DNA of 64,000 nt from Planktothrix serta PCC 8927. GTDB taxonomy: Bacteria; Cyanobacteriota; Cyanobacteriia; Cyanobacteriales; Microcoleaceae. The notes under the pieces were generated by a model. That model was not told where the DNA came from. It searched no databases and saw nothing but the letters and a program-made list of their open reading frames with translations. The position numbers and the translations under genes are program-made. The stretch spans positions 1 to 64,000 of the forward strand of contig NZ_LR734839.1 in the NCBI RefSeq assembly GCF_900010725.2. The letters run 5' to 3'. How positions within the stretch are numbered: the first letter of the stretch is position 1; each line of letters starts with the position of its first letter. Shown here one piece after another: positions 56,701 to 64,000 of this stretch.

Positions 56701-59172
56701 AATATAATTTGCCATTAATTTCAAAAATTCTAAATCTAACTGTTGAAAAGGTGCGCGAGAATTGCGACTCATAAAACTCAAGGTTCCATGAATTCGTCCC
56801 CCAACAATTACCCGCATTCCAATATAAGATTCTAACCGTCGCGTTTGATAAGCGGGATGATCTTTCCAGGTTGATTGTTTAATAGATTCTAAACAAACCA
56901 CTTCTTCAGTTTTTAAAGCTTCCCATTCAAAGGTTTGTTCAATGGCTAAGGTATCCCCCTTCGCAAATCCAAAGGGAAAATCGTCACAGAGATAGGAAGA
57001 AATCACTTCATAGCGATCGGCAAAAACTCGTCCGAGTAATCCAATATCCATTCCTAATCGATGACAACCCATTCTCAAAATAGCATTAATTCGAGTTTCA
57101 AAATTAGCCGTATTTCCGACAGTAATTTCATAAAATTCATGAATTAATTTTTCTCGTTCTCTTAATTCATCTAATTCCTGAAACTGTTCTGTAATATCAT
57201 GTAATGTTCCGATAATTCCTGTAATTTGCTTGTGTTTATCTAAAGTTAATTGAGCCGAAATTAAGATGCGGCGAGTCGCCGGTTGGGAACGCTGTCCTGC
57301 ATCCTCTCGTTCTTTGATATTAAAGACTAAAATTCTGAATTCTTGTTGACTGGCTTGGGAACGACCTAACATTAACGATTCTAACCATTGAGTCGCTTTT
57401 TCCCGATCTTGAGAATAAATATAGTTTAAAAATGATGTTCCTAAGCTATTTTCTATGGTTAATCCCGTTAACTGTGTCCAAGCTGAATTTAAAAATGTCC
57501 AATTCCCTTGAATATCGGTTTTAAACACAACGGATTTTAAGTGCTGAATGGGATCATCCAGAGGCAGATTTTCTGTTGAAGAGGGGGGATTTTCTAATCG
57601 GGAAGATGCCAAATCAATTTGGGTACCAATTAAGCGCAAGGGTTCCCCTTGTTCAGTCCAAAATCCTTGACCTCGATTGAGTACCGATTTATATTCACCG
57701 TCTTTGCATCGGATGCGATATTCCGTCAGATATTCATGATTTTTCTTAGAAAAATAATCTTTTAGTGCAACTTTAACCCGATTCAAATCTTGGGGATGAA
57801 TCCGACTTAACCATTCTTCTAGGGTATTTTTAACCTCATCCTCTTGATATCCTAACATGGCTTTCCATTGGCAAGAATAGAAAATTTCATTGGTTTTTAA
57901 ATTCCAATTATAAACCCCTTCTTGATTGGATTTTAAAGCTTCAATTGCTTCATTGCTTAAGGATAAACCCTCACAGGATGAATTAGGACGGGAAGATTGA
58001 GTTGTTTTTAAAACCTCCTGAAATTGCTGTTGTAAACTTAAGAGAGTATTGTGCATCGATTGGGGTCGGAGAACTTGCAGCAATATTGTTTCAGGAGAGA
58101 TCAGAATCATCGGATGGCTTTTATCATCTACCAAAATAATAGGTAATTGATAATAATATTTCTTCATTAAGGCTAATGCTGTTTTTAGAGAAGCCTGCGA
58201 TCGCAAAACTAGAGGCGGTGTATTACAAATTGCATTGGCTTTAACGGTCTTGAGATTCAAGCCTAATGCCTGCATAGAAACGATGTCATGACAGGTAACA
58301 ATTCCCACCCATTTACACCCCGATTGTGTGTTAGCAGTCTGATCCTGTTTTAAAGGAGGATTAGGTGGGGAGGTTTCCGTAATTACAATGGCATCCACAC
58401 CAGATTTTAACATTAATTCGGTTAATTCTCGCGCCGTTGTCGCCCCAGATGCCTGCACAATTTTAGAGGTGCGTAGGGGGGAAAGTTGATTCAGTTTGAT
58501 TAAATGATCGGGAAGAAAAAGGTGATCGGGAAGGTTATGGGAAACGGGTTGAGGTTGAGGTTGAGGTGAAATTAAAGCCGAGTTAGGGGATGATTCTGTG
58601 TTAGAAATTACGGGTGGAATGGGGGGTAAACGTCGGGCTATTTTGCTTCGTTCGGAATCTCGCAGCGAGAGTTGTAAAAAATTTTTAGGACTGATCACCC
58701 CCACAAATCCGCCTTGATCATCCACAATTGGAATCTGTTGAATTTGATGTTTTTCTAATAACCCCATAATGCTAAAAACATCATTGATCTCAGATTCTCG
58801 AACGGTGAGAAATGACCGAATCATAATTTGAGAAATCGGAAATCCTTTTAAGGAATCTCCAATTGAATTAAGCTGAATAATATCCCGTTCTGTAAAAATT
58901 CCTACAATCGTCGGCTTCAGATTGGGCTCATCGGCTTGTTCAACCAGGAAAATAGAGGTGGAACCTGTGCTACTCATCAACAAAATTACCTCTTCCACAG
59001 GAGTTTCTGGCATCGTGGTCAGGGGATGGTTGTTGATGGCTTGACGAACTGAGGGAATAAACATAGAGGGCTTGTTTGGGTTAGGGCTAGCTGGAATCAG
59101 GTTTGGCACTCGGTTTTGTGGAGGCTCCGCAAACGATCTAAGATACGGATTGGGATACCTGGGGGGTAACAC
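53797..59172 (-). CDS. Giant CBS-PAS-GAF hybrid histidine kinase with receivers and HPt
   Basis: A 1791-residue protein without a membrane segment. Four CBS motifs form two pairs at about 40-175 and 230-370 ([23 protein letters not shown]), which usually bind adenine nucleotides. PAS domains follow at about 410-520 and 545-660, GAF domains at about 680-830 and 855-1005, then the kinase with H1047 in [10 protein letters not shown] and an intact ATPase domain ([16 protein letters not shown]). Receiver 1 is degenerate: the acceptor position in [13 protein letters not shown] is Gly. Receiver 2 keeps [10 protein letters not shown]. The HPt histidine is H1715 ([11 protein letters not shown]). The frame's GTG start at 59172 adds 36 variable residues; [12 protein letters not shown] at 59064 is an alternative. 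It is a candidate energy-state sensor. Confidence 0.9.
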   Translation of the reverse strand: MLPPRYPNPYLRSFAEPPQNRVPNLIPASPNPNKPSMFIPSVRQAINNHPLTTMPETPVEEVILLMSSTGSTSIFLVEQADEPNLKPTIVGIFTERDIIQLNSIGDSLKGFPISQIMIRSFLTVRESEINDVFSIMGLLEKHQIQQIPIVDDQGGFVGVISPKNFLQLSLRDSERSKIARRLPPIPPVISNTESSPNSALISPQPQPQPVSHNLPDHLFLPDHLIKLNQLSPLRTSKIVQASGATTARELTELMLKSGVDAIVITETSPPNPPLKQDQTANTQSGCKWVGIVTCHDIVSMQALGLNLKTVKANAICNTPPLVLRSQASLKTALALMKKYYYQLPIILVDDKSHPMILISPETILLQVLRPQSMHNTLLSLQQQFQEVLKTTQSSRPNSSCEGLSLSNEAIEALKSNQEGVYNWNLKTNEIFYSCQWKAMLGYQEDEVKNTLEEWLSRIHPQDLNRVKVALKDYFSKKNHEYLTEYRIRCKDGEYKSVLNRGQGFWTEQGEPLRLIGTQIDLASSRLENPPSSTENLPLDDPIQHLKSVVFKTDIQGNWTFLNSAWTQLTGLTIENSLGTSFLNYIYSQDREKATQWLESLMLGRSQASQQEFRILVFNIKEREDAGQRSQPATRRILISAQLTLDKHKQITGIIGTLHDITEQFQELDELREREKLIHEFYEITVGNTANFETRINAILRMGCHRLGMDIGLLGRVFADRYEVISSYLCDDFPFGFAKGDTLAIEQTFEWEALKTEEVVCLESIKQSTWKDHPAYQTRRLESYIGMRVIVGGRIHGTLSFMSRNSRAPFQQLDLEFLKLMANYIGNEIAREKSQEILQQQNQHLLLLKEITHKVRSKLETQEIFQTTATQIGRIFGVNRCSIYTYRSDPYPHLSCVAEYLESAYDSTLNFEISVTYNPYIEKLLAEDAAIASVDVFTEPLLESSAPMCRRMGLKSMLAVRTSYQGDANGIIMLHQCDKMRQWIPEEIEFLEDVANQVGLTLAQAKLLEVEVKNRQQLAEQNKALEEARLAAEVASRAKSEFLATMSHEIRTPMNAVIGMTGLLLDMDLTPEQQDFVETIRTSGDALLTIINDILDFSKIESGKLDLEQNPFKLQNCLEESLELLSAKAAEKGIEIAYLIEPSTPQMVLGDVTRLRQVLVNLLSNAVKFTAQGEVVVSVKAAEVKNSSLTLNSTPGMAHKIYDIQFAVKDTGIGIPSDRMDRLFKAFSQVDASTTRQYGGTGLGLAISQRLCELMGGQMWVVSRALSDFNMDNQPLTSHISGNPPENFVEAFELDTGATFYFTIRAEALQKVEADELSNFLVGKRLLIVENHGINQTVLIRQAKSWGMIPVSVKTGHEALNVLKNNPNFDLVILGMNLADVDGITLAKRIREWERTHAEVFLEQKPLNITFFNYVVNTDLVKQVENSKINCAGFINKPLKQSQFYNTLVQIFSSPIESVIKSSPNSFGLGSSSLLSPQASNNLRVLLAEDHVVNQKVAIQMLQRLGYRADIAGNGLEVLEALNRQYYDVILMDVQMPLMDGLETTRRIVTEYAEGRENRPHKPWIIAMTANAMQGDREMCLAAGMDDYITKPVRREELAKALSQCQPLHSGNGHESLENSSEFATNGHSNSAVNDQRNSQGNSTLETTLNSSELISFESPAIDQQVLQNLREYDDDDDPFVDTLIQDYLADTPQKIQEIQTAIKTQNIRGLKEASHTLKSSSAQLGAITFSELCKELEYMGRAGMEAENGTNIECFTSGSAATGLLKLETEWLRVKASLEQELSRQAMGIQN

Positions 59173-59411
59173 CCACTCTTACTACCAGCATATTGGTATT
59201 TTCAGTGGATGTCTGATCCAATTTTGCAGCTATAGCAGGGAACAGGGAACCCGAAGTAGGGAAAAGGAAAGAATCTTTACTTCTATTTTGGCTTCTTAAC
59301 GCCTTTAGATTTAAAATTTTTGAGGGTCATCTTTGATCCGGGTCGTTTTCCGGGTGATTGTTCCTTGGAGTTTTTCTGTCCCATTTCCTAAAAATCGCAA
59401 TTTTATATCTT

Positions 59412-59930
59412 ATGAAAATTTTAGATTCTCAAGGCCGTCTTTTTGGTAAAATTAGCATTCTCGATTTTGGCGCGGCTTTGGTTATTTTACTGGTAATTTT
59501 TGGGATTTTCTTCTATCCAGGTACATCGGGTTCCGTTGCTCAAGTCGGTGTCACTACCCGTCCTGTGGAAGTGGATGTTCTGGTGGTGGGACTCAAAAGC
59601 CGTAACGCTAAAGAATTATTTAAACCGGGAGAAAAAACTAACTTAATTATTCGCAATCAACCCTACGGTCAAGTCACCCTGAACAAGATAGAATTTTTAC
59701 CGAGAATTATTCCGGTCACTCAACCCAATGGTACGCTCAAACCGCTTCCTGACCCTACCGCCGATATCCTGTTTAACAATAATCTGCTTTTAAGTTTAGA
59801 AGGAAAAGGTCAAATTACCGAAAATGGCCCCGTCTTAGGCAATATCAAAATCAAAGTCGGTACCACCGTTGAACTCGATGGCAAAGAATACAACTTTAAT
59901 GGCACAGTCATCGAAGTTCGTGTTAAGTAA
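59412..59930 (+). CDS. DUF4330-family membrane-anchored protein
   Basis: From the ATG at 59412 (MKILDSQGRLFGKISILDFG) the product is 172 residues: one membrane segment at about 19-38 (AALVILLVIFGIFFY), then a beta-rich outer domain of about 130 residues. The frame is open from 59358, but the leading part looks spurious. I recognise the pattern as DUF4330 in cyanobacteria; no function is known. chlM follows in the same direction, separated by a heptamer stretch. Confidence 0.85.
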   Translation: MKILDSQGRLFGKISILDFGAALVILLVIFGIFFYPGTSGSVAQVGVTTRPVEVDVLVVGLKSRNAKELFKPGEKTNLIIRNQPYGQVTLNKIEFLPRIIPVTQPNGTLKPLPDPTADILFNNNLLLSLEGKGQITENGPVLGNIKIKVGTTVELDGKEYNFNGTVIEVRVK

Positions 59931-59937
59931 GGTGTTG

Positions 59938-59969
59938 ATGGTTGACCGTTGACCGTTGACCGTTGACAG
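59938..59969. repeat. GTTGACC heptamer array between the DUF4330 gene and chlM
   Basis: Four GTTGACC units in a row, then looser CAACAGC units. It separates the two genes and creates an open frame upstream of chlM which is not real coding. Confidence 0.7.
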
Positions 59970-60045
59970 CCAACAAACAACAGCCAACAGCCAACTCTTA
60001 TACCTTACAATAAAGGTTTGGACGGAATTAATTTCAAACAAACCC

Positions 60046-60732
60046 ATGAGTGTAGCAGACGAGAAAACCGTAGTTCGTGATTATTTTAATAGCACAGGAT
60101 TTGATCGGTGGCGACGAATCTACGGTAACGGTCAAGTTAATAAAGTTCAACTGGATATCCGTCAAGGACATCAAAAAACCGTTGATCAAGTTATAGATTG
60201 GTTGACAGCCGATAACAATCTACCGGGTTTAACCATCTGTGATGCGGGATGTGGCGTAGGTAGTCTGAGTATTCCCTTAGCAGAAGCCGGAGCCGTTGTT
60301 TATGGGAGTGATATTTCTGAAAAAATGGTTGAGGAAGCTTATGAACGAGCTAAAAACCTCCCCGGCGTTATCCAAAAACTCACCTTTACGGCTCAAGATT
60401 TAGCAACCCTACAAGGTCGGTATCATACCGTTATTTGTTTGGATGTCTTGATTCATTATCCTCAAGATCAAATCGCTGAGATGATTTCTCATCTGTGTTC
60501 CTTAGCAGAATCTCGTTTGATTTTGAGTTTTGCTCCCAAAACCTTAGCATTAAGTCTTCTCAAAAAAGTTGGGGAATTATTTCCAGGGCCGAGCAAAACG
60601 ACTCGTGCTTACCAACATCGAGAGGAAGATATTGTTAAAATTTTTAGTGATAATGGTTTCAGGGTTCAACGACAAGCCATGATTGGTACACGCTTCTACT
60701 ATTCACGTTTAATTGAAGCTACACGCTCTTAG
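60046..60732 (+). CDS. chlM: Magnesium protoporphyrin IX methyltransferase
   Basis: A 228-residue SAM-dependent enzyme that methylates the C6 propionate of Mg-protoporphyrin IX, an early step of chlorophyll synthesis, probably in contact with the Mg-chelatase and cyclase. The SAM motif DAGCGVGSLSIPLA, then VYGSDIS, and the family start DYFNSTGFDRWRRIYG are clear; C-terminal FYYSRLIEA fits. The ATG at 60046 is chosen because the longer open frame from 59956 consists of heptamer repeat and untypical residues. Its presence confirms a phototroph. Confidence 0.94.
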   Translation: MSVADEKTVVRDYFNSTGFDRWRRIYGNGQVNKVQLDIRQGHQKTVDQVIDWLTADNNLPGLTICDAGCGVGSLSIPLAEAGAVVYGSDISEKMVEEAYERAKNLPGVIQKLTFTAQDLATLQGRYHTVICLDVLIHYPQDQIAEMISHLCSLAESRLILSFAPKTLALSLLKKVGELFPGPSKTTRAYQHREEDIVKIFSDNGFRVQRQAMIGTRFYYSRLIEATRS

Positions 60733-60841
60733 CATCGGGTAGGCAGGCGGGAGATGAAAACGCAAACTATTGTGTCTGTGTCTTCCCCTGTTACTGTTGC
60801 TTTGATCAGTGTTCTGTTCTTTCTCCTGGGGAGGAAAAACG

Positions 60842-61255
60842 ATGCAGTTCCTGAAGGTAATTACCGCTAGTTTATTAGTTCCGGTTGGCATGGGTTGTAT
60901 GTTGGCGATCGCAACTGAATTGATCAATCCTCATTCAACGGCTGATAGCAAACTCAGTATTATTTTAGGGGGATTAATCTTAGGTTTACCCTCATTAGGA
61001 ATAGGAGGATGGGTCGCCTGGGATTGGTATCAAGAACGTCGCAAAAAAAATCAAGCTCGTTCTCGACGCATTCGTTCTATATTTTTACATTTAATTGAAC
61101 TGCAACAAGGCGAAATAACGGTGCAAAAATTAGCTCAATATACCCATTTATCTCAACTGGAAGCTAAAGCTTTTTTAGATCAAAAAACTCAGGAATTAAA
61201 GGGAACATTTGAAGAAAAATCAAATGGTGAAATTATTTATCATTTTCAGGTTTGA
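60842..61255 (+). CDS. Small conserved membrane protein (137 aa)
   Basis: Two hydrophobic helices (VITASLLVPVGMGCML and LGGLILGLPSLGIGGWVAW), then a basic linker (QERRKKNQARSRRIRS) and a helical domain with EITVQKLAQYTHLSQLEAKAFL, which resembles a small winged-helix or three-helix fold. The ATG at 60842 is chosen over the frame start 60809. I know no named family. It is separated from chlM by about 110 bases. Confidence 0.75.
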   Translation: MQFLKVITASLLVPVGMGCMLAIATELINPHSTADSKLSIILGGLILGLPSLGIGGWVAWDWYQERRKKNQARSRRIRSIFLHLIELQQGEITVQKLAQYTHLSQLEAKAFLDQKTQELKGTFEEKSNGEIIYHFQV

Positions 61256-61323
61256 AGGGAACAGGGAACAGGGAATTACGAATTACGAATTACGAATTAA
61301 TTGTTATTTTAAAACGCTATAAT

Positions 61324-61698
61324 ATGTCTAAATTGTTTTTAGTAATAGCCTCAATTTTCGGTGGATTATCAGTAATGGCTGGGGCGTTTGGTTCCCATTA
61401 TTTGAAAGGACAATTAACCCCTCCTTTATTAGAAATTTTTACAACGGCTACTCGGTATCAGATGTATCATGCTTTAGCCTTATTATTCGTTGGAATATTA
61501 TTCAATCGTTCAGAAACCCCTCAACCTTGGCTAATTGCAGCAGGTTGGGCATTCATCACCGGAATAGGATTATTTTCAGGAAGCCTATATGCGTTGAGTC
61601 TGACAGGAATGGGATGGCTGGGAATGATTACTCCCATTGGGGGGATCGCTTTAATTTGCGGTTGGGCTTGTTTAACAATTGCATCTTTGAAAAGCTAA
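61324..61698 (+). CDS. DUF423-family small membrane protein
   Basis: A 124-residue protein of four hydrophobic helices beginning MSKLFLVIASIFGGLSVMAGAFGSH, typical of DUF423 (YgdD-like) proteins. ITGIGLFSGSLYALSLTG and the conserved GAFGSH motif are present. Function is not established. The frame extends back to 61252 through GGAACAG heptamers, but the ATG at 61324 fits the family. It follows the previous gene after about 70 bases. Confidence 0.92.
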   Translation: MSKLFLVIASIFGGLSVMAGAFGSHYLKGQLTPPLLEIFTTATRYQMYHALALLFVGILFNRSETPQPWLIAAGWAFITGIGLFSGSLYALSLTGMGWLGMITPIGGIALICGWACLTIASLKS

Positions 61699-61786
61699 AA
61701 AATAACCACAATTTAGCTAACTAATTGTGATACTTTAGTAGAAAGGCTGACAACTTGCGAGATACATTCAGATTTTTAACAAACAA

Positions 61787-62551
61787 ATGGGAAGTGACAC
61801 AATTGTTCTTTTATCCCGCCGAGAAATAGAAAAAATGCGTCAAGCAGGACGTCTGGCGGCACAACTATTAAATCATCTTGAACCGATGATTAAACCAGGG
61901 GTGAGTACCCTCGAACTCAACGATGAAGCGGAACGCTGGACACAGGAACACGGCGCTCGTAGTGCTCCCCTGGGTTATCATGGATTTCCAAAATCCATCT
62001 GTACCAGCGTTAATGAAGTCATCTGTCACGGTATCCCTAACGCCAAACAGATTCTCAAGGAGGGGGATATTATCAATGTGGATGTCACCCCTATCCTCGA
62101 TGGTTATTATGGTGACGTCTCTCGCACTTTTTTTGTCGGTACACCCTCCCCCCTGGCTCAAAAATTAGTCGAAGTCACAGAAGAATGTTTAAGACTCGCC
62201 ATTGAAGCCGTTAAACCCAATGGACGCATTGGCGATATTGGGGCGGCGATTCAAGAATATGCTGAAGGTCATGGATTTTCTGTAGTCCGCGATTTCGTCG
62301 GTCATGGGGTAAATACGGTATTTCACACAGCGCCTCAAATTCCCCACTACGGAGAACGGGGAAAAGGAAAACGTCTACGTCCAGGGATGGTGTTTACCAT
62401 TGAACCGATGATTAATGAAGGCACCTGGGAAGCTAAAGTATTAGACGATGGTTGGACAGCCATCACTCGTGATAAAAAACTATCCGCTCAGTTTGAACAC
62501 ACCGTTGCGGTGACAGAAACAGGTGTAGATATTCTGACCCTAGGAGATTAA
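61787..62551 (+). CDS. map: Methionine aminopeptidase, type I
   Basis: A 254-residue metalloprotease that removes the initiating methionine from new proteins. The five metal ligands are found in NVDVTPILDGYYGDVS (two Asp), VGHGVNTVFH (His), FTIEPMI (Glu) and QFEHTVAV (Glu). There is no N-terminal zinc-finger extension, and the length is normal. Start ATG at 61787 gives MGSDTIVLLSRREIEKM. It is followed by tandem palindromes. Confidence 0.96.
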   Translation: MGSDTIVLLSRREIEKMRQAGRLAAQLLNHLEPMIKPGVSTLELNDEAERWTQEHGARSAPLGYHGFPKSICTSVNEVICHGIPNAKQILKEGDIINVDVTPILDGYYGDVSRTFFVGTPSPLAQKLVEVTEECLRLAIEAVKPNGRIGDIGAAIQEYAEGHGFSVVRDFVGHGVNTVFHTAPQIPHYGERGKGKRLRPGMVFTIEPMINEGTWEAKVLDDGWTAITRDKKLSAQFEHTVAVTETGVDILTLGD

Positions 62552-62598
62552 GGGGCGGGAGTTGCGTTTGAGGATAAATGCGATCGCAAATCCATCCC

Positions 62599-62832
62599 GA
62601 AACCGGGTTTCTGCGTTAACTTTTGCTATTAACAAAAAGCGCAATTAAGAAACCCGGTTTCTGACCCCCACCCACACCTCCAAGAAACCGGGTTTCTGTG
62701 TTAACTTTTGCTACTAACAGAAAGCTCAATTAAGAAACCCGGTTTCTGACCCCCACCCACACCTCCAAGAAACCGGGTTTCTGTGTTAACCTTTGCTACT
62801 AACAGAAAGCTCAATTAAGAAACCCGGTTTCT
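62599..62832. repeat. Three tandem 85-bp units with AGAAACC-GGTTTCT palindromes
   Basis: GAAACCGGGTTTC starts at 62599, 62684 and 62769 (period 85) and each unit also has a second palindrome GAAACCCGGTTTC 50 bases on. Units 2 and 3 are nearly identical. The array fills the gap between map and the FemAB-like gene and ends within that gene's stop codon region. Confidence 0.88.
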
Positions 62833-64000
62833 ATTGACTAAAAGGTAAATCCTGATTCATATAATCAATTTCTTGTTGTTCCATATCGTTAATTTTCCCA
62901 ATATAAGATCGCAAAATCTTAGACAAACGTTGATCATAGAATCGATGTAAACTATAATTTGGTGTAGCTGGAAAACCTCGACGTTTTTTATGTCGCCCTC
63001 CAGCACCCGGATCAAACATAGAAATCCCGTTATTAATTGCCCATTCTATCGGAGAATAATAACAAGCATCAAAATGTAAACAATCAATATCTTGAACACT
63101 TCCCCAATAACGACCATATAAGCGATCGCTTTTTGTTAAACAAAAAGACATTCCCACAGGTTGGTGTTGATTAGTATCATCATAAGCCGCTACAAATACC
63201 ACTCGATGGCGATAATTATGATGTAATTGTTCAAAAAACTTACGAGTTAAATATTTACTACCCCACCAACCAAACTTATCACAGGTACTCGCATAAAAGT
63301 GATACATTTGAGGAAAAAAGGCTTTAGGAATTTCCTCTCCTGTAAGGGTTTGAAGTTGTAATCCTGCTTGGGTAACTGCTTTACGTTCCCGTTTAATATT
63401 GCGCCTCTGATTGGCATTAAAACCCTTTAAATAATCATCAAAAGTTTGATATCCTTGATTTTGCCAAATATAACTATGATGCAACCAACAGGCAAAACCT
63501 AACTTTTCTAACATCGGTTTCCACTCTGGATCAACATAGAGAAAATTACACCCTGAGATTTTATTTTCAAGGCAAAATTGATCAATAGAATGCACCATTA
63601 AACCCGTAATTTCTTCTTCATTTTCCCCCGGTGCAATCAGAAATCGATAGCCTTCGGCGGGAGTAAAGGGCGACATTCCTAATAGTTTGGGATAATATTC
63701 AATTCCTAATTGATGAGCAACATCCGCCCATTGATTATCAAACACAAATTCCCCTCGACTATGCCCTTTAACATATAAAGGTGCAATTCCAACTAATTGT
63801 TGATCCCGCCATACTGTTAAATGATGGGGTAGCCAACCTGTGCGTCCAGTAGCACTTCCTGATGATTCAATATTATGCAACCAATCCCACTCAAAAAAGG
63901 GCGTGATTAAGGGTTGAGCAAGGGCATCCCACGCCGTCTGAGGGACTTCGGCAACCGTATTAATCCAACGGGTAGAATAAGAGGATGTTAAGGGTTTCAC
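62831..64000 (-). CDS. GNAT/FemAB-like acyltransferase of the DUF482 type, possibly truncated at the window edge
   Basis: At least 389 residues, running into the window end; the last bases (63998-64000) read as a GTG on the minus strand, which may be the start or an internal codon. The C-terminal half has FNANQRRNIKRERK and FVAAYDD...PVGMSFCLTKSDRLYGRYWGS, which fits the FemAB/peptidogalycan-type GNAT group. The segment DACYYSPIEWAINNGISMFDPGAGGRHKKRRG is typical of this group. It should move an acyl or amino-acid group, but the substrate is unknown. The 3' end touches the 85-bp repeats. Confidence 0.8.
   Translation of the reverse strand: MKPLTSSYSTRWINTVAEVPQTAWDALAQPLITPFFEWDWLHNIESSGSATGRTGWLPHHLTVWRDQQLVGIAPLYVKGHSRGEFVFDNQWADVAHQLGIEYYPKLLGMSPFTPAEGYRFLIAPGENEEEITGLMVHSIDQFCLENKISGCNFLYVDPEWKPMLEKLGFACWLHHSYIWQNQGYQTFDDYLKGFNANQRRNIKRERKAVTQAGLQLQTLTGEEIPKAFFPQMYHFYASTCDKFGWWGSKYLTRKFFEQLHHNYRHRVVFVAAYDDTNQHQPVGMSFCLTKSDRLYGRYWGSVQDIDCLHFDACYYSPIEWAINNGISMFDPGAGGRHKKRRGFPATPNYSLHRFYDQRLSKILRSYIGKINDMEQQEIDYMNQDLPFSQ

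Noticed and set aside
59956-60045. N-terminal extension of ChlM
   Set aside because: It is heptamer repeat DNA read as protein; the ATG at 60046 gives the normal length.
61252-61323. N-terminal extension of the DUF423 protein (GTGNREL...)
   Set aside because: It comes from GGAACAG heptamers and lacks the family start.

Overview
The window is chromosomal DNA from a cyanobacterium, most likely a filamentous Oscillatoriales relative such as Planktothrix or a neighbouring genus. The genus is an inference from gene content and style, not proven. The evidence is a Mg-protoporphyrin IX methyltransferase, both DesA-type (delta-12) and DesB-type (omega-3) acyl-lipid desaturases, a GroEL with a CIRCE element, many GCGATCGC (HIP1) octamers, AT-rich codon use, heptanucleotide repeat arrays and abundant palindromic repeats.

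Layout. 1-6.2 kb: gyrA, a histone-deacetylase-like hydrolase, a small conserved protein and a CbiX/SirB chelatase, separated by multi-hairpin repeats and ending in the wreck of a WD40-ATPase gene. 6.3-13.3 kb: a PAS/GAF histidine kinase, a decayed receiver domain, then a membrane-fusion protein, an oligopeptide-type binding lipoprotein and a META-domain protein. 13.7-16.3 kb: a two-gene module, a PD-(D/E)XK (HsdR-N-like) nuclease fused to a ParA ATPase plus a divergent ParB-like partner, bordered on both sides by the same palindrome family. 16.4-20.9 kb: desA, thrC, a VapBC-like toxin-antitoxin pair, a porin remnant and a coiled-coil protein. 20.9-28.8 kb: a large hybrid kinase, two glycosyltransferases and a TnpB-only insertion sequence. 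28.8-38.7 kb: a membrane protein, a voltage-gated-type K+ channel with a C-terminal zinc ribbon, a RsbU/SpoIIE phosphatase, a STAND-like ATPase with 14 WD40 repeats and the same kind of ATPase fused to a diguanylate cyclase. 39-45.2 kb: fumC, gcvP, desB. 45.3-53.6 kb: a secreted protein, a second 14-WD40 ATPase bracketed by heptamer arrays, groL with CIRCE and terminator, an orphan antitoxin-like protein, a methyltransferase remnant and manC. 53.8-64 kb: a 1791-residue CBS/PAS/GAF hybrid kinase, a DUF4330 protein, chlM, two small membrane proteins, map, an 85-bp tandem repeat and a FemAB/GNAT-like protein reaching the window end.

Two themes stand out. First, signalling is over-represented: three multidomain histidine kinases, an RsbU phosphatase, a c-di-GMP cyclase and three related STAND-like ATPases. 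Second, four gene remnants (WD40-ATPase, receiver domain, porin, methyltransferase) lie in the gaps, several touching palindromic or heptamer repeats, which suggests repeat-associated deletion. The best candidate for an undescribed system is the nuclease-ParA/ParB-like module; the STAND-WD40 / STAND-GGDEF / RsbU cluster is second. All calls come from reading the sequence; no database search was run.
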